Assembly: GCA_009885805.1 (NCBI GenBank)
Contig: VFJZ01000003.1
Location: forward strand, 1 to 64,000
Direction: 5' to 3'
DNA length: 64,000 nt
Origin: Actinomycetota bacterium
Lineage (GTDB): Bacteria; Actinomycetota; Thermoleophilia; Gaiellales; F1-60-MAGs149
Part shown: piece after piece, positions 8,977 to 17,655 of the stretch
How positions within the stretch are numbered: position 1 is the first letter of the stretch
How the letters are laid out: each line of letters starts with the position of its first letter
Notes under the pieces: generated by a model
Seen by the model: only the letters and a program-made list of their open reading frames with translations
Databases searched by the model: none
Told to the model about the DNA's origin: nothing
Translations under genes and position numbers: made by a program

Positions 8977-10045
8977 AGTAGCACCAGGCCGCGCCTGGAT
9001 GAAGCTCGGCTCGTCGACGCCGTGGACCGCGATCAGCAGGCCGTCGAGGAAGAACTTCGTCGCCCAGTTGAGCGCGCAGAACGAGCAGTACTCGCCCCAC
9101 ACCGGATAGGAGCCGGGCACCCCCCCGTGCGCCGCGATCCGGCCGGCGGCGCGGCCGCCGACGCCGGGTCGGCCGAGCTGAACCCGGGCGACGTCTTCGA
9201 GCAGGGAGCGTCCGACGACATCGTCGTCCTCGCGGCCCGGCTGCGTCCGCGCGAGGCGCAGCAGCACGGTTGCGATCTGCGCCTCGCCGGTCAGGCAGCG
9301 CCAGGTGGCTGCCGGGGAGAAGCCGGGCCCGAAGCGTCCCGCGAGGAAGCCGTCACGGCGGTACGCCGCCTTCAGCGCGTCGGTGGCGACGATCACCGCC
9401 TGCAGCAACTCCTCGTCCCCGGTCAGCGCGTGGACGCCCTGCAGTCCCTCGAGGACGTAGGCGATCGTGTGCAGGAGCGGCACCTCGTCGGGACTGAAAC
9501 CGGTGTTCGCAAACCAGCCGGCGGCGTCGCGCTGCGTCAGCGCCCAGCGGCAGTTGCGGAGTGCCGCGTCGACCAGGCCCTGCTCGCGGAGCGTCGTCCC
9601 GGCAACCGCCAGACCCCAGGCGCTGCGGGTGTTATAGGTGTGCACCTCGCCGCGGGCCAGCGCCGACAACTGCCTGCGCCACGAGCCGTCCGCTTCCTGG
9701 TGGTCGACGAGCCACGCCGCGGCGCGCTCGGCCGATCGTCGGTGGCGCCCGTCGCCGGCGGCGGTCGTCGTCGCCCGTCGCCTCGGAGTAGCCGAGGAAC
9801 GTCGGGATGATGTAGCCCGTCGTCTCCGGGTACGGCGCGGCCCACGACCCCGTGAGCGTGTCGAACCAGCCCGCGACGCCGCCACCCCCGCCGGCGTCGT
9901 GCGCCGCACGCAACCACGCGTATGTCGCGTCGAGTGCCGCCGCGAGGTCGACATCGCCGCGCGCCGGGCGACGCGAGTCGCGCAGCCCGCGGAGGAGGTC
10001 GCCGCGGCGGGGCGCGGTCAGGGCGCGGACGATCCTTGGCGTCAT
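8968..10045 (-). pseudogene. Alpha/alpha-barrel (terpene-cyclase/prenyltransferase-like) protein, frameshifted
   Basis: The start MTPRIVRALTAPRRGDLL (ATG 10045) reads through YIIPTFLGYSEATGDD, then loses frame near 9750-9775. The continuation AERAAAWLVDHQEADGSWR runs in another frame to 8968. Repeated helical units with DGSW and motifs such as NTRSAWGLAVAG resemble squalene-cyclase/prenyltransferase toroids, or the glycoside-hydrolase-like alpha/alpha barrels often found in polysaccharide loci. Total about 358 residues. No signal peptide. It lies 5 nt after the flippase stop but also has its own TAGATT -10 box 7 nt upstream. Whether the frameshift is real is unknown. Confidence 0.6.
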
Positions 10046-10050
10046 CGCTC

Positions 10051-11394
10051 TCAATCTACCGATCGGCGACGCACGCGTGACCGGAGGCCGGCGGCGAGCG
10101 CAGCGCGTTCGGGCCGCTCGAGCAGGATCAGATGCGAGATCGGCGTCCCCTCGATCCGCGAGACCGCGATCAGCGCGGAAACGCCGTAGCACGTGTACGC
10201 AATCGCCGACGCTGTCGCCGCACCGGTCGCGCCGAACGGTGGGATCAGCGCCAGGTCGAGGGTGATCATGACGACGATCTCACCGCCCGCGAGCCACGAT
10301 CCGAGCCCGGGCCGGCCGAGCGCGCGGAGCAGCCAGCCACTGACTCGCGCCATCGAGAGGAACCAGATGCCGGGCAGGAGGATCAGCATCGGCACGATCG
10401 CCTCCCGGTACGCGTCGCCGTACGCGAACAGGATCAGCAACGGCCCACCCGCGGCGACGACGAGGACGCCGACGATCGACCCGGTGCCGTTCAGGCGAAG
10501 CGCTCCCGCAGAGGTGCGCGCGTCGCCGTCGCCCGAGGAGATGACCGGCATCAGGGCCGTCGAGATCGCGTTCGGGACAAGGCCGACGAGTTCGGCCACG
10601 ATCTGGGCGATCGCGTAGATCCCGACGACCGAACGCGGTGCGAACGCGCCCAGGACGAGCAGGTCGAGACGGGCGTTGACGACCTGGAGGAGGCTGGCGA
10701 TCTCGGAGCGGATGCCGTAGCGATACGACTCGCAGAGGAGCGCCCGCGAGCAGCCGATGCCGCCCCGTGCGAGCAGCCACTGCCCACCGACGATCATCAC
10801 GATCTGGGCCGCCATCACGGCGAGCAGCGCCCCGGCGAGGCCGGCGTCCGCGACCAGGCCGAAGAGGACGGCGCCGAGCAATGTCGCGAGGCGGCCGGCC
10901 GTCATCAACACCGTCTTACGGGCGAACCGCCGATGCGCTCCCAGGAGACCCGACGTCAGGTAGTCGAGAATCGTCACCGGGACGAGTGCGGCGGCGAGGA
11001 ACCAGACAGTCTCGTCCGGTGGATCGGCCATCAGGTCGGGCGCCGTCGCCACCAGGATCGCCGCCACGACGACGGCGACGGCGCCGAGGGCGGCCGTCAC
11101 GATCAGACCGTTGCCGATCAGCCGCGGCGTCAGGCCGGGGTCCTGGCTGGCGCGATACTGCGTCGCCACCGGCAGGCCCAGCCCGAACAGCGAGACGCCG
11201 AGGATCGCCACCACCTGCAGGATCGCCAGCAGACCGCGATCGGCCGGCCCCAGGTACCGGGCGATGATGATCGAGCCGGCGAAGCCGACGACGAGGACGC
11301 CGACCTCGCCGAGCGCCGCGATGCCGGCGCCGCGGCGCAGTGCGCTCGACGCGCTCGCGTGGGATTCCTTGGGAGCGTCCGCGTCGTCGGCCAT
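10051..11394 (-). CDS. Polysaccharide flippase (Wzx-like, MVF superfamily)
   Basis: 447 residues with about 12-14 hydrophobic segments. The opening GIAALGEVGVLVVGFAGSIIIARYLGPADRGLLAILQ is typical of Wzx/RfbX-type oligosaccharide flippases: a helix-breaking start, then ARYLGPADRG. It would move lipid-linked repeat units across the membrane for the ligase/polymerase encoded nearby. Start ATG 11394 is preceded at 6 nt by GACTCT. It is divergent from the DUF4091-like lipoprotein gene (GTG 11432). Confidence 0.85.
   Translation of the reverse strand: MADDADAPKESHASASSALRRGAGIAALGEVGVLVVGFAGSIIIARYLGPADRGLLAILQVVAILGVSLFGLGLPVATQYRASQDPGLTPRLIGNGLIVTAALGAVAVVVAAILVATAPDLMADPPDETVWFLAAALVPVTILDYLTSGLLGAHRRFARKTVLMTAGRLATLLGAVLFGLVADAGLAGALLAVMAAQIVMIVGGQWLLARGGIGCSRALLCESYRYGIRSEIASLLQVVNARLDLLVLGAFAPRSVVGIYAIAQIVAELVGLVPNAISTALMPVISSGDGDARTSAGALRLNGTGSIVGVLVVAAGGPLLILFAYGDAYREAIVPMLILLPGIWFLSMARVSGWLLRALGRPGLGSWLAGGEIVVMITLDLALIPPFGATGAATASAIAYTCYGVSALIAVSRIEGTPISHLILLERPERAALAAGLRSRVRRRSVD
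10053..10058 (-). promoter_or_regulatory. -10 box TAGATT for the cyclase-like gene
   Basis: On the minus strand TAGATT ends 7 nt before ATG 10045. It overlaps the last codons of the upstream flippase gene, giving an internal leaderless promoter. Confidence 0.4.
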
Positions 11395-11419
11395 GTCGGG
11401 AGAGTCGCCGCCGCGCGGC

Positions 11420-11425
11420 TACGCT
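11420..11425 (+). promoter_or_regulatory. -10 box TACGCT for the DUF4091-like lipoprotein
   Basis: TACGCT lies 6 nt upstream of GTG 11432. The divergent flippase has GACTCT on the minus strand (11406-11401). Only 37 bp separate the two start codons. Confidence 0.45.
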
Positions 11426-11431
11426 TGGCAG

Positions 11432-12871
11432 GTGCGGGCTTCGGGGCTGCGGCGACCTCTCCCAACACTACTCGGAACGGCGGCCCTCCTCGTTGCCTCG
11501 TGCGGCGACGCGCGCGACCGTGATCTGGATCTGCGGCCGGCGTCGGCGCTCGCGAAGCTGCAGCAGTTGCCGCCGCCCGGCGTCGCGGCGCCGCTGCTCG
11601 CCCCGCGTGGTGGTCGGGCGGCGCTCCAGGTCGCGTTCACCGCGCCACCCGGAGTCGGCGTCACCGCCGATCTCGTGCTGCGCGGCCCGGGAGGCGCCAC
11701 CCTCGCTCCGTCGGCCGTTCGTGCCTACCTCGTCGCGCGCATCACCGTGTCGCGCGGAAGCGACGCGGTGCCGGCCGGTCTCCGCGGCGCCGTTCCCGAT
11801 CCGCTCCTGCCCCTGCCGGCCGTCGCCGTTCAAGCGCCGTTCCAGACGGTCTACGTCGAGATCGCCCCGCCGCGCGACGCGAAGCCGGGACGCTACAGCG
11901 GTGACCTCTCGCTTCGGGTCGGCGACGCCCGGGGCTCGACACCGGTCGTGGTCGATGTCGCTGCCGTGACCTTGCCGCAGCAGCGGGCACTGCGCACCTG
12001 GTTCCTCGTCTGGGAGGCCCGCGCCGAGCGGTTCGAGCAGGCGCCGATCGGCGCCGCGTACCGCGACCTGCTGCGATCGGAGCGGATCGGCGACGGTACC
12101 GAGACGAGCGCCGATCGGACGATCGGTGTCGACGCCTCGGCCACCGATGCCGTCGATGCTCGCGGAGTGCGGACGAGGGCGCGGGCGATTCGTGCGGCGC
12201 GGCCGGACGCGGTCCTCTACTCGTACGAGTTCGACGAGCCAGCAGCCGAGACGCGGGCCGACGTCGAGGCCTGGGGTCGGGCGCTCGCAGCGGCCGGGGC
12301 CGACGTCGGCCAGTTCGTCACGGCGCCACCCTGGGACGGGCTGGAACCTGGCCTCGTCGGCGTCTTCGCCGTCCATCTCCGCGACGCCGACGCCGCCCTC
12401 CGCGCGCGGGTCGCGGCCCTCGGCGCCGACCTGTGGATCTACACGTCGTGTTGCGAGCGGCCGGGCCATCCGACGCTCCTGCTCGACGACTCGGCCGCGT
12501 CCAACGCCGCGGTCGCGCCGGCAACGTGGCTCGCCGGCGGCCGCGGGCTCCTCTACTGGGGTGTCTCGGTCTACCGGGACGACCCGTGGCAGGTCGCCTC
12601 GATGGATCGTTCCGGCGTCGCGAACGGCGACGGCGTGCTGCTCTACCCCGGGCGCCCGGTCGGGCGGGACGGTCCCGTGCCATCCCTGCGCCTCAAGCTC
12701 TTCGACGCCGGCATGCAACTGGTCGACCTCGCGACCCTGGCGGACGCCCGCGGTGCGGGCAGCGAGGCGACCTCGGTGCTCGCCGCCCTGCTCCCGGGCG
12801 GTACCGCGGTGCTCGACACGGCTGCGTGGACGGCCGCGCAGGAACGGCTCGTCGTGCTCGCCGGCGGCTAA
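11432..12871 (+). CDS. Lipoprotein with DUF4091/glycoside-hydrolase-like domain
   Basis: 479 residues from GTG 11432. The N-terminus is Arg-rich, then hydrophobic, ending in the lipobox LLVASC, so it is a surface lipoprotein. The middle has beta-sandwich features (DLVLRGPGG, VYVEIAPPRDAKPGRYSG), followed by a region with YSYEFDEP, DLWIYTSCC and GLLYWGVSVY. These resemble DUF4091 domains related to GH123 hexosaminidases, where D-E pairs are catalytic. It may trim or recognise the locus's own polysaccharide. The downstream glycosyltransferase starts 9 nt later with its own -10 box. Confidence 0.65.
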   Translation: MRASGLRRPLPTLLGTAALLVASCGDARDRDLDLRPASALAKLQQLPPPGVAAPLLAPRGGRAALQVAFTAPPGVGVTADLVLRGPGGATLAPSAVRAYLVARITVSRGSDAVPAGLRGAVPDPLLPLPAVAVQAPFQTVYVEIAPPRDAKPGRYSGDLSLRVGDARGSTPVVVDVAAVTLPQQRALRTWFLVWEARAERFEQAPIGAAYRDLLRSERIGDGTETSADRTIGVDASATDAVDARGVRTRARAIRAARPDAVLYSYEFDEPAAETRADVEAWGRALAAAGADVGQFVTAPPWDGLEPGLVGVFAVHLRDADAALRARVAALGADLWIYTSCCERPGHPTLLLDDSAASNAAVAPATWLAGGRGLLYWGVSVYRDDPWQVASMDRSGVANGDGVLLYPGRPVGRDGPVPSLRLKLFDAGMQLVDLATLADARGAGSEATSVLAALLPGGTAVLDTAAWTAAQERLVVLAGG

Positions 12872-12874
12872 GCT
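12869..12874 (+). promoter_or_regulatory. -10 box TAAGCT for glycosyltransferase
   Basis: TAAGCT includes the stop codon of the lipoprotein gene and lies 6 nt before GTG 12881. Confidence 0.4.
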
Positions 12875-12880
12875 CAGTCG

Positions 12881-14047
12881 GTGGCGCGTGTCGTCGTGAT
12901 GCTCTGCGATGTCGATCTCGGGCGCCCTGACGGGTCGAGGACGCACACCGTCGAGGTCGCGCGCGGGCTCGCCCGTGAAGGCCTCGCGGTCGTGCTTGTC
13001 GCACGCGGCCCCGACCCCGCCATCGATGGTGTTCGCTACCGGGCCGGGGCGCCTTCGGTTTGCGGTCGCCTCGTCCGGATCGCCGGCGTGAACAGCGCCG
13101 CGATCGCCGCCCTTCGATCTGCTCCGAAGGGCGCGCGCGCGTTCTACGTCCGCAAGGACTGGGGGTCGCTCCCTGCGCTCGCCGTCGCCCGCCTGATCCT
13201 CCGCTGCCCGGCGACCGTCGAGGTGAACGACATGCCGTACGGCCGCGGCTACCGCCGCTCACCCGGCCTTCGTTCGCTCATCGTCGATCGCGCGAAGCGG
13301 ATGGCGGCCGGCCTCACCTGGCGCCTCGCAACACGGATCATCGCGATCACCGGAGCGCTCGCCGAGGTGATCCGTCGCGACTGGCGGGTACGCCCGGACA
13401 AGGTCGTCGTGATCGGCGTGGGGGTTGATCCGGGCCAGTTCGATGGGCGAGATCGCGCTGCCGCCGTCGTGGCGTGTGGGCTCGATCCGGCGCGGCGGCA
13501 CGTGCTGTTCGTCGGTGCGCTGGTCGGCTGGGTCGACTTCGAGACGCTCGTCGCGGGTGTCGCGGCGGCGTTCTCCGGTCGCAGTGACTGCGACCTCGTC
13601 ATCGTCGGCGACGGTCCCTGTCGGGCCGATGTCGAACGCCTGGTCCTCGAGCACGGGATTGCCGGCCGCACCGTCCTGACGGGGTTCGTCGCCGACCGCG
13701 ATCGCCTCGCCGCGTACATCGCGGCGGCGAACGTCTGCCTCCTCTGCCACCGGGTCGATCTGCTCGGTCGCACGGGCGCCAGCCCGGCGAAGCTCGGCGA
13801 GTACCTCGCCGCGGGTCGAGCCGTCCTCGCCGTGCGGCTTCCGGGTGTCGAAGAGGTCCTGACCGCCTGCGGCGGCGTCCTCGTCGAGCCCGGCGACGCG
13901 ACTGCCTACGGCGCGGCGCTCCGTCGGCTTCTCGACCACCGAGAGGAGGCGGATCGGATCGGGGCCGCCGCTGCGAGCGCGGTTCGCGAACGCTACACGT
14001 GGGAGGCCGTCGCTCGCGGGACGGTGCCGCTGCTGTGGGCGCGCTGA
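12881..14047 (+). CDS. Glycosyltransferase family 4
   Basis: 388 residues. The N-terminal domain opens VVVMLCDVDLGRPDGSRTHTVE, with the DGSRTH region in place of the usual Gly-rich loop. The C-terminal GT-B domain shows VIGVGVDPGQF, HVLFVGALVGWVDFE, LVIVGDGPCR and KLGEYLAAGRAVLAV. The E-x7-E pair is weak: only GEYLAAG and the later EEV are seen. Cytoplasmic, probably adding one sugar to the lipid-linked repeat unit. Its end overlaps the start of the O-antigen-ligase-like gene by 13 nt, so they are translationally linked. Confidence 0.85.
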   Translation: MARVVVMLCDVDLGRPDGSRTHTVEVARGLAREGLAVVLVARGPDPAIDGVRYRAGAPSVCGRLVRIAGVNSAAIAALRSAPKGARAFYVRKDWGSLPALAVARLILRCPATVEVNDMPYGRGYRRSPGLRSLIVDRAKRMAAGLTWRLATRIIAITGALAEVIRRDWRVRPDKVVVIGVGVDPGQFDGRDRAAAVVACGLDPARRHVLFVGALVGWVDFETLVAGVAAAFSGRSDCDLVIVGDGPCRADVERLVLEHGIAGRTVLTGFVADRDRLAAYIAAANVCLLCHRVDLLGRTGASPAKLGEYLAAGRAVLAVRLPGVEEVLTACGGVLVEPGDATAYGAALRRLLDHREEADRIGAAAASAVRERYTWEAVARGTVPLLWAR

Positions 14048-15411
14048 CGGACCTCGGCCGCACCGGCGTCGCGCTGGTCGCGCTGTGCTTCGTCGGCCTC
14101 CTCGGAGCCGCCTCGAGCGTCGAGCCCCTGATCGCGATCGGGGTGGTCGGTGCGACGGCCGCCTTCGCCCTCGCCTACCGGTCGGTGGCGATCCCGCTCG
14201 GGGTCACCGCGACGACGCTGTTCTACGTCGCCCTCGAGGGGCGGCTGCCGGTGGGCGGCACGACCGCCCTCGTGACGGCGTGGCTCCTGCTCGCCGTCGT
14301 GCTGACGCTCGCGCGCCGGGACGGCGAACGAGCGCCGACTGCGGGTGCCGTCGACGGATGTCTGGTCGCGCTCGGCGTTCTCGGCGCGCTCGTGATCGTC
14401 GGTACGACGTCGAGCCTTGCTCCGGAGTACGCCAGCCTGAAGGCGCAACTGTTCGTGGTCGAGGGCCTCGTCCCCTTCGCCGTCGGCCTGGTCGTGGCCC
14501 TCGCCCGCCACAGCCTGGTGCTGTTCATCCGCATCCTTGCGGCCGGCGGCCTCCTGACATCGCTCTATGGCGTCTACCTGCTGCTCGCCGGTGGCGCGGT
14601 GGAAGCCAACCAGGATCGCTTCACGATCTCGCAGCAGGTCAACCCGATCGGGTTCGCGCGTGCGTTGGCCGTGACCCTCATCGTGCTCCTCGTCCTGCTC
14701 GTCGACTCCCGCACGACGCGGACGCGGCTCGCGCTCGCCGTCGCCGCCGTGCCCGTCCTGATTGCGATGCTCAGCGCCGGTTCGCGCGGGCCGATGATCG
14801 GCCTGGTGGCTGCCGTCGTCGCGCTCGTCGCAGTTCGCCGCGGCTCCGGCGCCGGCTTCCGGCGCCTCGTCGGCTGGATCCTCGCGCTGATCGCGTTCGG
14901 TGTCGCTGCCGTCGTCCTCGTCGTCCCGCCCGAGACGGCCGGCCGTGCGCTCTCGATCTTCACAGGCAAGGACGAGTCCGGCGATTCTGCGACCCGATTC
15001 GAGCTCTGGGGGCAGGCACTCGCCTACCTGCCCGATAGCATCTGGGGCCTTGCGACCGGTGTCGGGACGGGCTCCTTCGCCGCGCTGTCGCCCGATGGGG
15101 ACTATCCCCACAACATCGTGCTCGAGGTCCTGCTCGAACAGGGTGTCCTCGGCTTCGCGGCGCTCGTCGTGTTTTTCTGGCTGACGGTCAGGGCGGCGTG
15201 GCGTCTCGGCCGTCGAGCCGGCGTCGACGGTCGCGTCGGCTCGCTCGTCTTCGCCCTGACGGTGTTCTCCCTGGTCGCGGCGATGTTCTCCGGCGACATC
15301 GGCGCGAACGGCGGTGTCTTTCTCTGGGCCGGGATCGCGGCCGGGATGGTTGCGCAGGTGCGGCAGGGCGATCGCCGAGCGGTCAGCCGTGCGATTCCGG
15401 CCGGACAGTAG
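14035..15411 (+). CDS. O-antigen ligase/polymerase-like membrane protein (Wzy_C family)
   Basis: About 458 residues from GTG 14035, with roughly 11-12 membrane segments and a larger external loop near residues 290-345. That loop contains RFELWGQALAYLPDSIWGLATGVGTGSF and YPHNIVLEVLLEQG, the H-N-x-x-L-E and GxGxGSF signature of the O-antigen ligase/Wzy_C family. It polymerises or ligates repeat units at the outer membrane face. The start overlaps the preceding glycosyltransferase. It is followed after 9 nt by the first FemAB-like gene. Confidence 0.85.
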   Translation: MGALTDLGRTGVALVALCFVGLLGAASSVEPLIAIGVVGATAAFALAYRSVAIPLGVTATTLFYVALEGRLPVGGTTALVTAWLLLAVVLTLARRDGERAPTAGAVDGCLVALGVLGALVIVGTTSSLAPEYASLKAQLFVVEGLVPFAVGLVVALARHSLVLFIRILAAGGLLTSLYGVYLLLAGGAVEANQDRFTISQQVNPIGFARALAVTLIVLLVLLVDSRTTRTRLALAVAAVPVLIAMLSAGSRGPMIGLVAAVVALVAVRRGSGAGFRRLVGWILALIAFGVAAVVLVVPPETAGRALSIFTGKDESGDSATRFELWGQALAYLPDSIWGLATGVGTGSFAALSPDGDYPHNIVLEVLLEQGVLGFAALVVFFWLTVRAAWRLGRRAGVDGRVGSLVFALTVFSLVAAMFSGDIGANGGVFLWAGIAAGMVAQVRQGDRRAVSRAIPAGQ

Positions 15412-15414
15412 GAT
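15409..15414 (+). promoter_or_regulatory. -10 box TAGGAT for first FemAB-like gene
   Basis: TAGGAT includes the stop codon of the preceding ligase gene and lies 6 nt before GTG 15421. Confidence 0.4.
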
Positions 15415-15420
15415 CAGACG

Positions 15421-16524
15421 GTGGTCGCTGCTCGCATCTCCCTCGTCGTCGACGAGCCCGGACTCGCCGCGCTCGAACCCGGCTGGGACGACCTCGTACG
15501 CGCGGCCGCCCGCCCCAGCCCCTTCCTCCTCCACGGCTGGGTGCACGAGTGGTGGCGGCACTTCGGCGGTGGCCGCCGACTGGCGGTTGCGGCGGCGCAT
15601 CGGGACGACCGCCTCGTCGGTCTGTTTGCGCTCTGTGCTCGGCGGCAGGCCGGTGTCTGGGTCGGCGAGTTCCTCGGCGCGCACGAGTCTGCCCTCGCCG
15701 ACGTGCTGCTCGCCCCCTCGGAGCCGATCCAGACCGCCTCCGGCCTGATCGCCGCAACGCGCGACTCGATGGGCGCGGTCGACCTGTTCGGCCTCCCTGG
15801 CGACAGCGTGCTGATGGCGGCGGCGCCGGTCGGTGCGCTGTGGTCGGTCGAACGGGTCTCGGCACCGACGATGACGATGCCCGACGGGTTCGAGGCCCTC
15901 TACGCCGAGCGGACCTCGTCGAAGACCCGCAACACCCATCGTCGGCGCCGGAAGCAGCTCGACGCGCTCGGCGAGGTGCGGTTTCGTGTCGCCAGGACCG
16001 CGGACGAACTCGTCCCGGCGCTGGCCGAGGCGCAGCGGCTGCACGCGCTGCGGTGGGCCGGGCGGCCGGACCTGTCGGAGTTCACGACGGTGCGCGGGCT
16101 GCCCTTCCACGCTGCGGTCGTCCGGCGCCTGGCGCCGCTCGACATCGTCCGGATCGTGCTGTGCGAGCTCGATGGGCGGGCGATCGCCCATCACTACTAC
16201 TTCGCGCTCGACGGGCGGATGGTCGTTCACTGCCTCGCCTTCGACCCGGCCTACCAGGACGTCTCGGTCGGCCTCACGACGAACCTCGAGACGCTCCGAG
16301 CCGCGAGCGACGAGGGTCTCACGCGCGTGGAGTTCCTTGGCGGCGACGAGCGCTACAAGCTCGAACTGGCGGACGGGCCGGCGCCGCTGTACCAGGCGAT
16401 CGGTCTCTCCCGAGGAGCTGGCGGGGCCGCGGTCACGGCCGCGCGACGGGCCGTCATCCGTCTTCGTCTGCGGCTCCGCTCGTCGGCCCGGGCGCGCCGC
16501 CTCTACGGCCGCCTCCGCGGATGA
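15421..16524 (+). CDS. FemAB/GNAT-type acyltransferase, paralogue 1
   Basis: 367 residues, built of two GNAT-like halves as in FemAB/BioF2-like (Acetyltransf_6, formerly CelD) proteins. Landmarks are PSPFLLHGWVHEWWRHFGG in the first half, then the basic block KTRNTHRRRRKQLDALGE, VLCELDGRAIAHHYYFALDG and EFLGGDERYKLELADG near the end. This family is common in exopolysaccharide loci, where it is thought to transfer acyl or aminoacyl groups; the substrate is unknown. Its 3' end overlaps the convergent paralogue by 71 bp. Confidence 0.8.
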   Translation: MVAARISLVVDEPGLAALEPGWDDLVRAAARPSPFLLHGWVHEWWRHFGGGRRLAVAAAHRDDRLVGLFALCARRQAGVWVGEFLGAHESALADVLLAPSEPIQTASGLIAATRDSMGAVDLFGLPGDSVLMAAAPVGALWSVERVSAPTMTMPDGFEALYAERTSSKTRNTHRRRRKQLDALGEVRFRVARTADELVPALAEAQRLHALRWAGRPDLSEFTTVRGLPFHAAVVRRLAPLDIVRIVLCELDGRAIAHHYYFALDGRMVVHCLAFDPAYQDVSVGLTTNLETLRAASDEGLTRVEFLGGDERYKLELADGPAPLYQAIGLSRGAGGAAVTAARRAVIRLRLRLRSSARARRLYGRLRG

Positions 16525-17593
16525 TCCGTCGCAGCAGGGCCGACCGCTTCAGCAGACGCCGGGCGCGCAGGTCGGCGACCCTGGCGAGCGCCGCTGGCCG
16601 CCCGGCCGCGCCGTGCGCCCAGCCGACCCCGTCGTTGAGCGGCTCGTTGCGATCGGACAGGCCGGCCTTGTAGTCCTCGGCGCCGCCCAGCAACTCGATG
16701 CGGGTGGCGCCGGTCGCGCACGCGTGCTCCAGCGCCGTCAGCATGGCGATCAGCCCGGGTGCGTTGCGAGCGTGGGCCGGGTCGTGGCCGATTCGGAACA
16801 GGCTGACGGTGGTGCCGGCGCGGAAGGCATACTGGAACGCGACGGGGGCGCCGTCGAGTTCCAGCAGGACGAGGTACGCCGCCCCGTGCGCCGCCATCTG
16901 GGGGGCGACGGCGAGGCTGAATGCGCGGCCCGAATCGGTGCCGAAGAGGGAGCCGTCGCGGAGCCCGTCCCACCGCGCCCGATGCACGGCGAACGCCGCT
17001 GGCAGCAGTCGCGTGATGTCGTCTGGCGAAGTCGCGACGTGAACCTCCAGCTCGCCGCTCGCCTCCAGCCGCCGCCGCCGCTTGCGGTGCGTCTTCCTCG
17101 TCTGCGCGGAGACGTGAGCGGCGTAGATCGCCTCCCAGTCGGGTCCGGCGTCGAGAACGTGCGCGGCAACCCGCTCGATCAATGTCAGGTCGCCGCCGCG
17201 GGCTGCGGCAGAGGTTGGACCAAGGCCCGCCAACTGGACGAGATCGGCGTGCGGGCGGGCGGCTGCCGCGAGGATCGTCGGCGTCTCCGGCGGCGCGGCC
17301 GGCGCCAGCAACAGGTCGCTCGCCTCGCCATCGAACCCGCCGACGAAGCTCCCGAGGCGCGCTCCGGCCCAGCGGTCGACCTGGAGCGGAAGTCCGCCGA
17401 CGAGACGGCCGTCGAGTTCTGCGGCGATCAGCAGGATCGTCGTCGCGGCGGCAAGGTGCTCGGCGCGGGCCGCGAGATACGTGGCGAGCATGAAAGGGCT
17501 GGGCCGCGCCGAGGCGACGACCATCGCGTCCCACTCGCCGCCCCGGCGCCGCAGGTCCGCCGGTGAGAGCGTCGTGGCGATCGGCGGCGGCAC
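16454..17593 (-). CDS. FemAB/GNAT-type acyltransferase, paralogue 2
   Basis: 379 residues from GTG 17593. It has the same architecture as its neighbours: ARPSPFMLATYLAARAEHLA, the basic block QTRKTHRKRRRRLEASGE, LLELDGAPVAFQYAFRAG and RIELLGGAEDYKAGLSD. The conserved GG-x-E/D-x-YK motif matches the other two paralogues. It is divergent from paralogue 3 and convergent with paralogue 1 (71-bp overlap). A TTGAAT box lies 6 nt upstream of the start. Probably modifies the exopolysaccharide or its precursor; substrate not inferable. Confidence 0.78.
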   Translation of the reverse strand: MPPPIATTLSPADLRRRGGEWDAMVVASARPSPFMLATYLAARAEHLAAATTILLIAAELDGRLVGGLPLQVDRWAGARLGSFVGGFDGEASDLLLAPAAPPETPTILAAAARPHADLVQLAGLGPTSAAARGGDLTLIERVAAHVLDAGPDWEAIYAAHVSAQTRKTHRKRRRRLEASGELEVHVATSPDDITRLLPAAFAVHRARWDGLRDGSLFGTDSGRAFSLAVAPQMAAHGAAYLVLLELDGAPVAFQYAFRAGTTVSLFRIGHDPAHARNAPGLIAMLTALEHACATGATRIELLGGAEDYKAGLSDRNEPLNDGVGWAHGAAGRPAALARVADLRARRLLKRSALLRRIIRGGGRRGGAPGPTSGAADEDG

Positions 17594-17655
17594 CCGGGGA
17601 TTCAAGCATGGCGAAGCGCTCAAGGATCCATGGCGAGCGGCCGATCGAACGGTCG

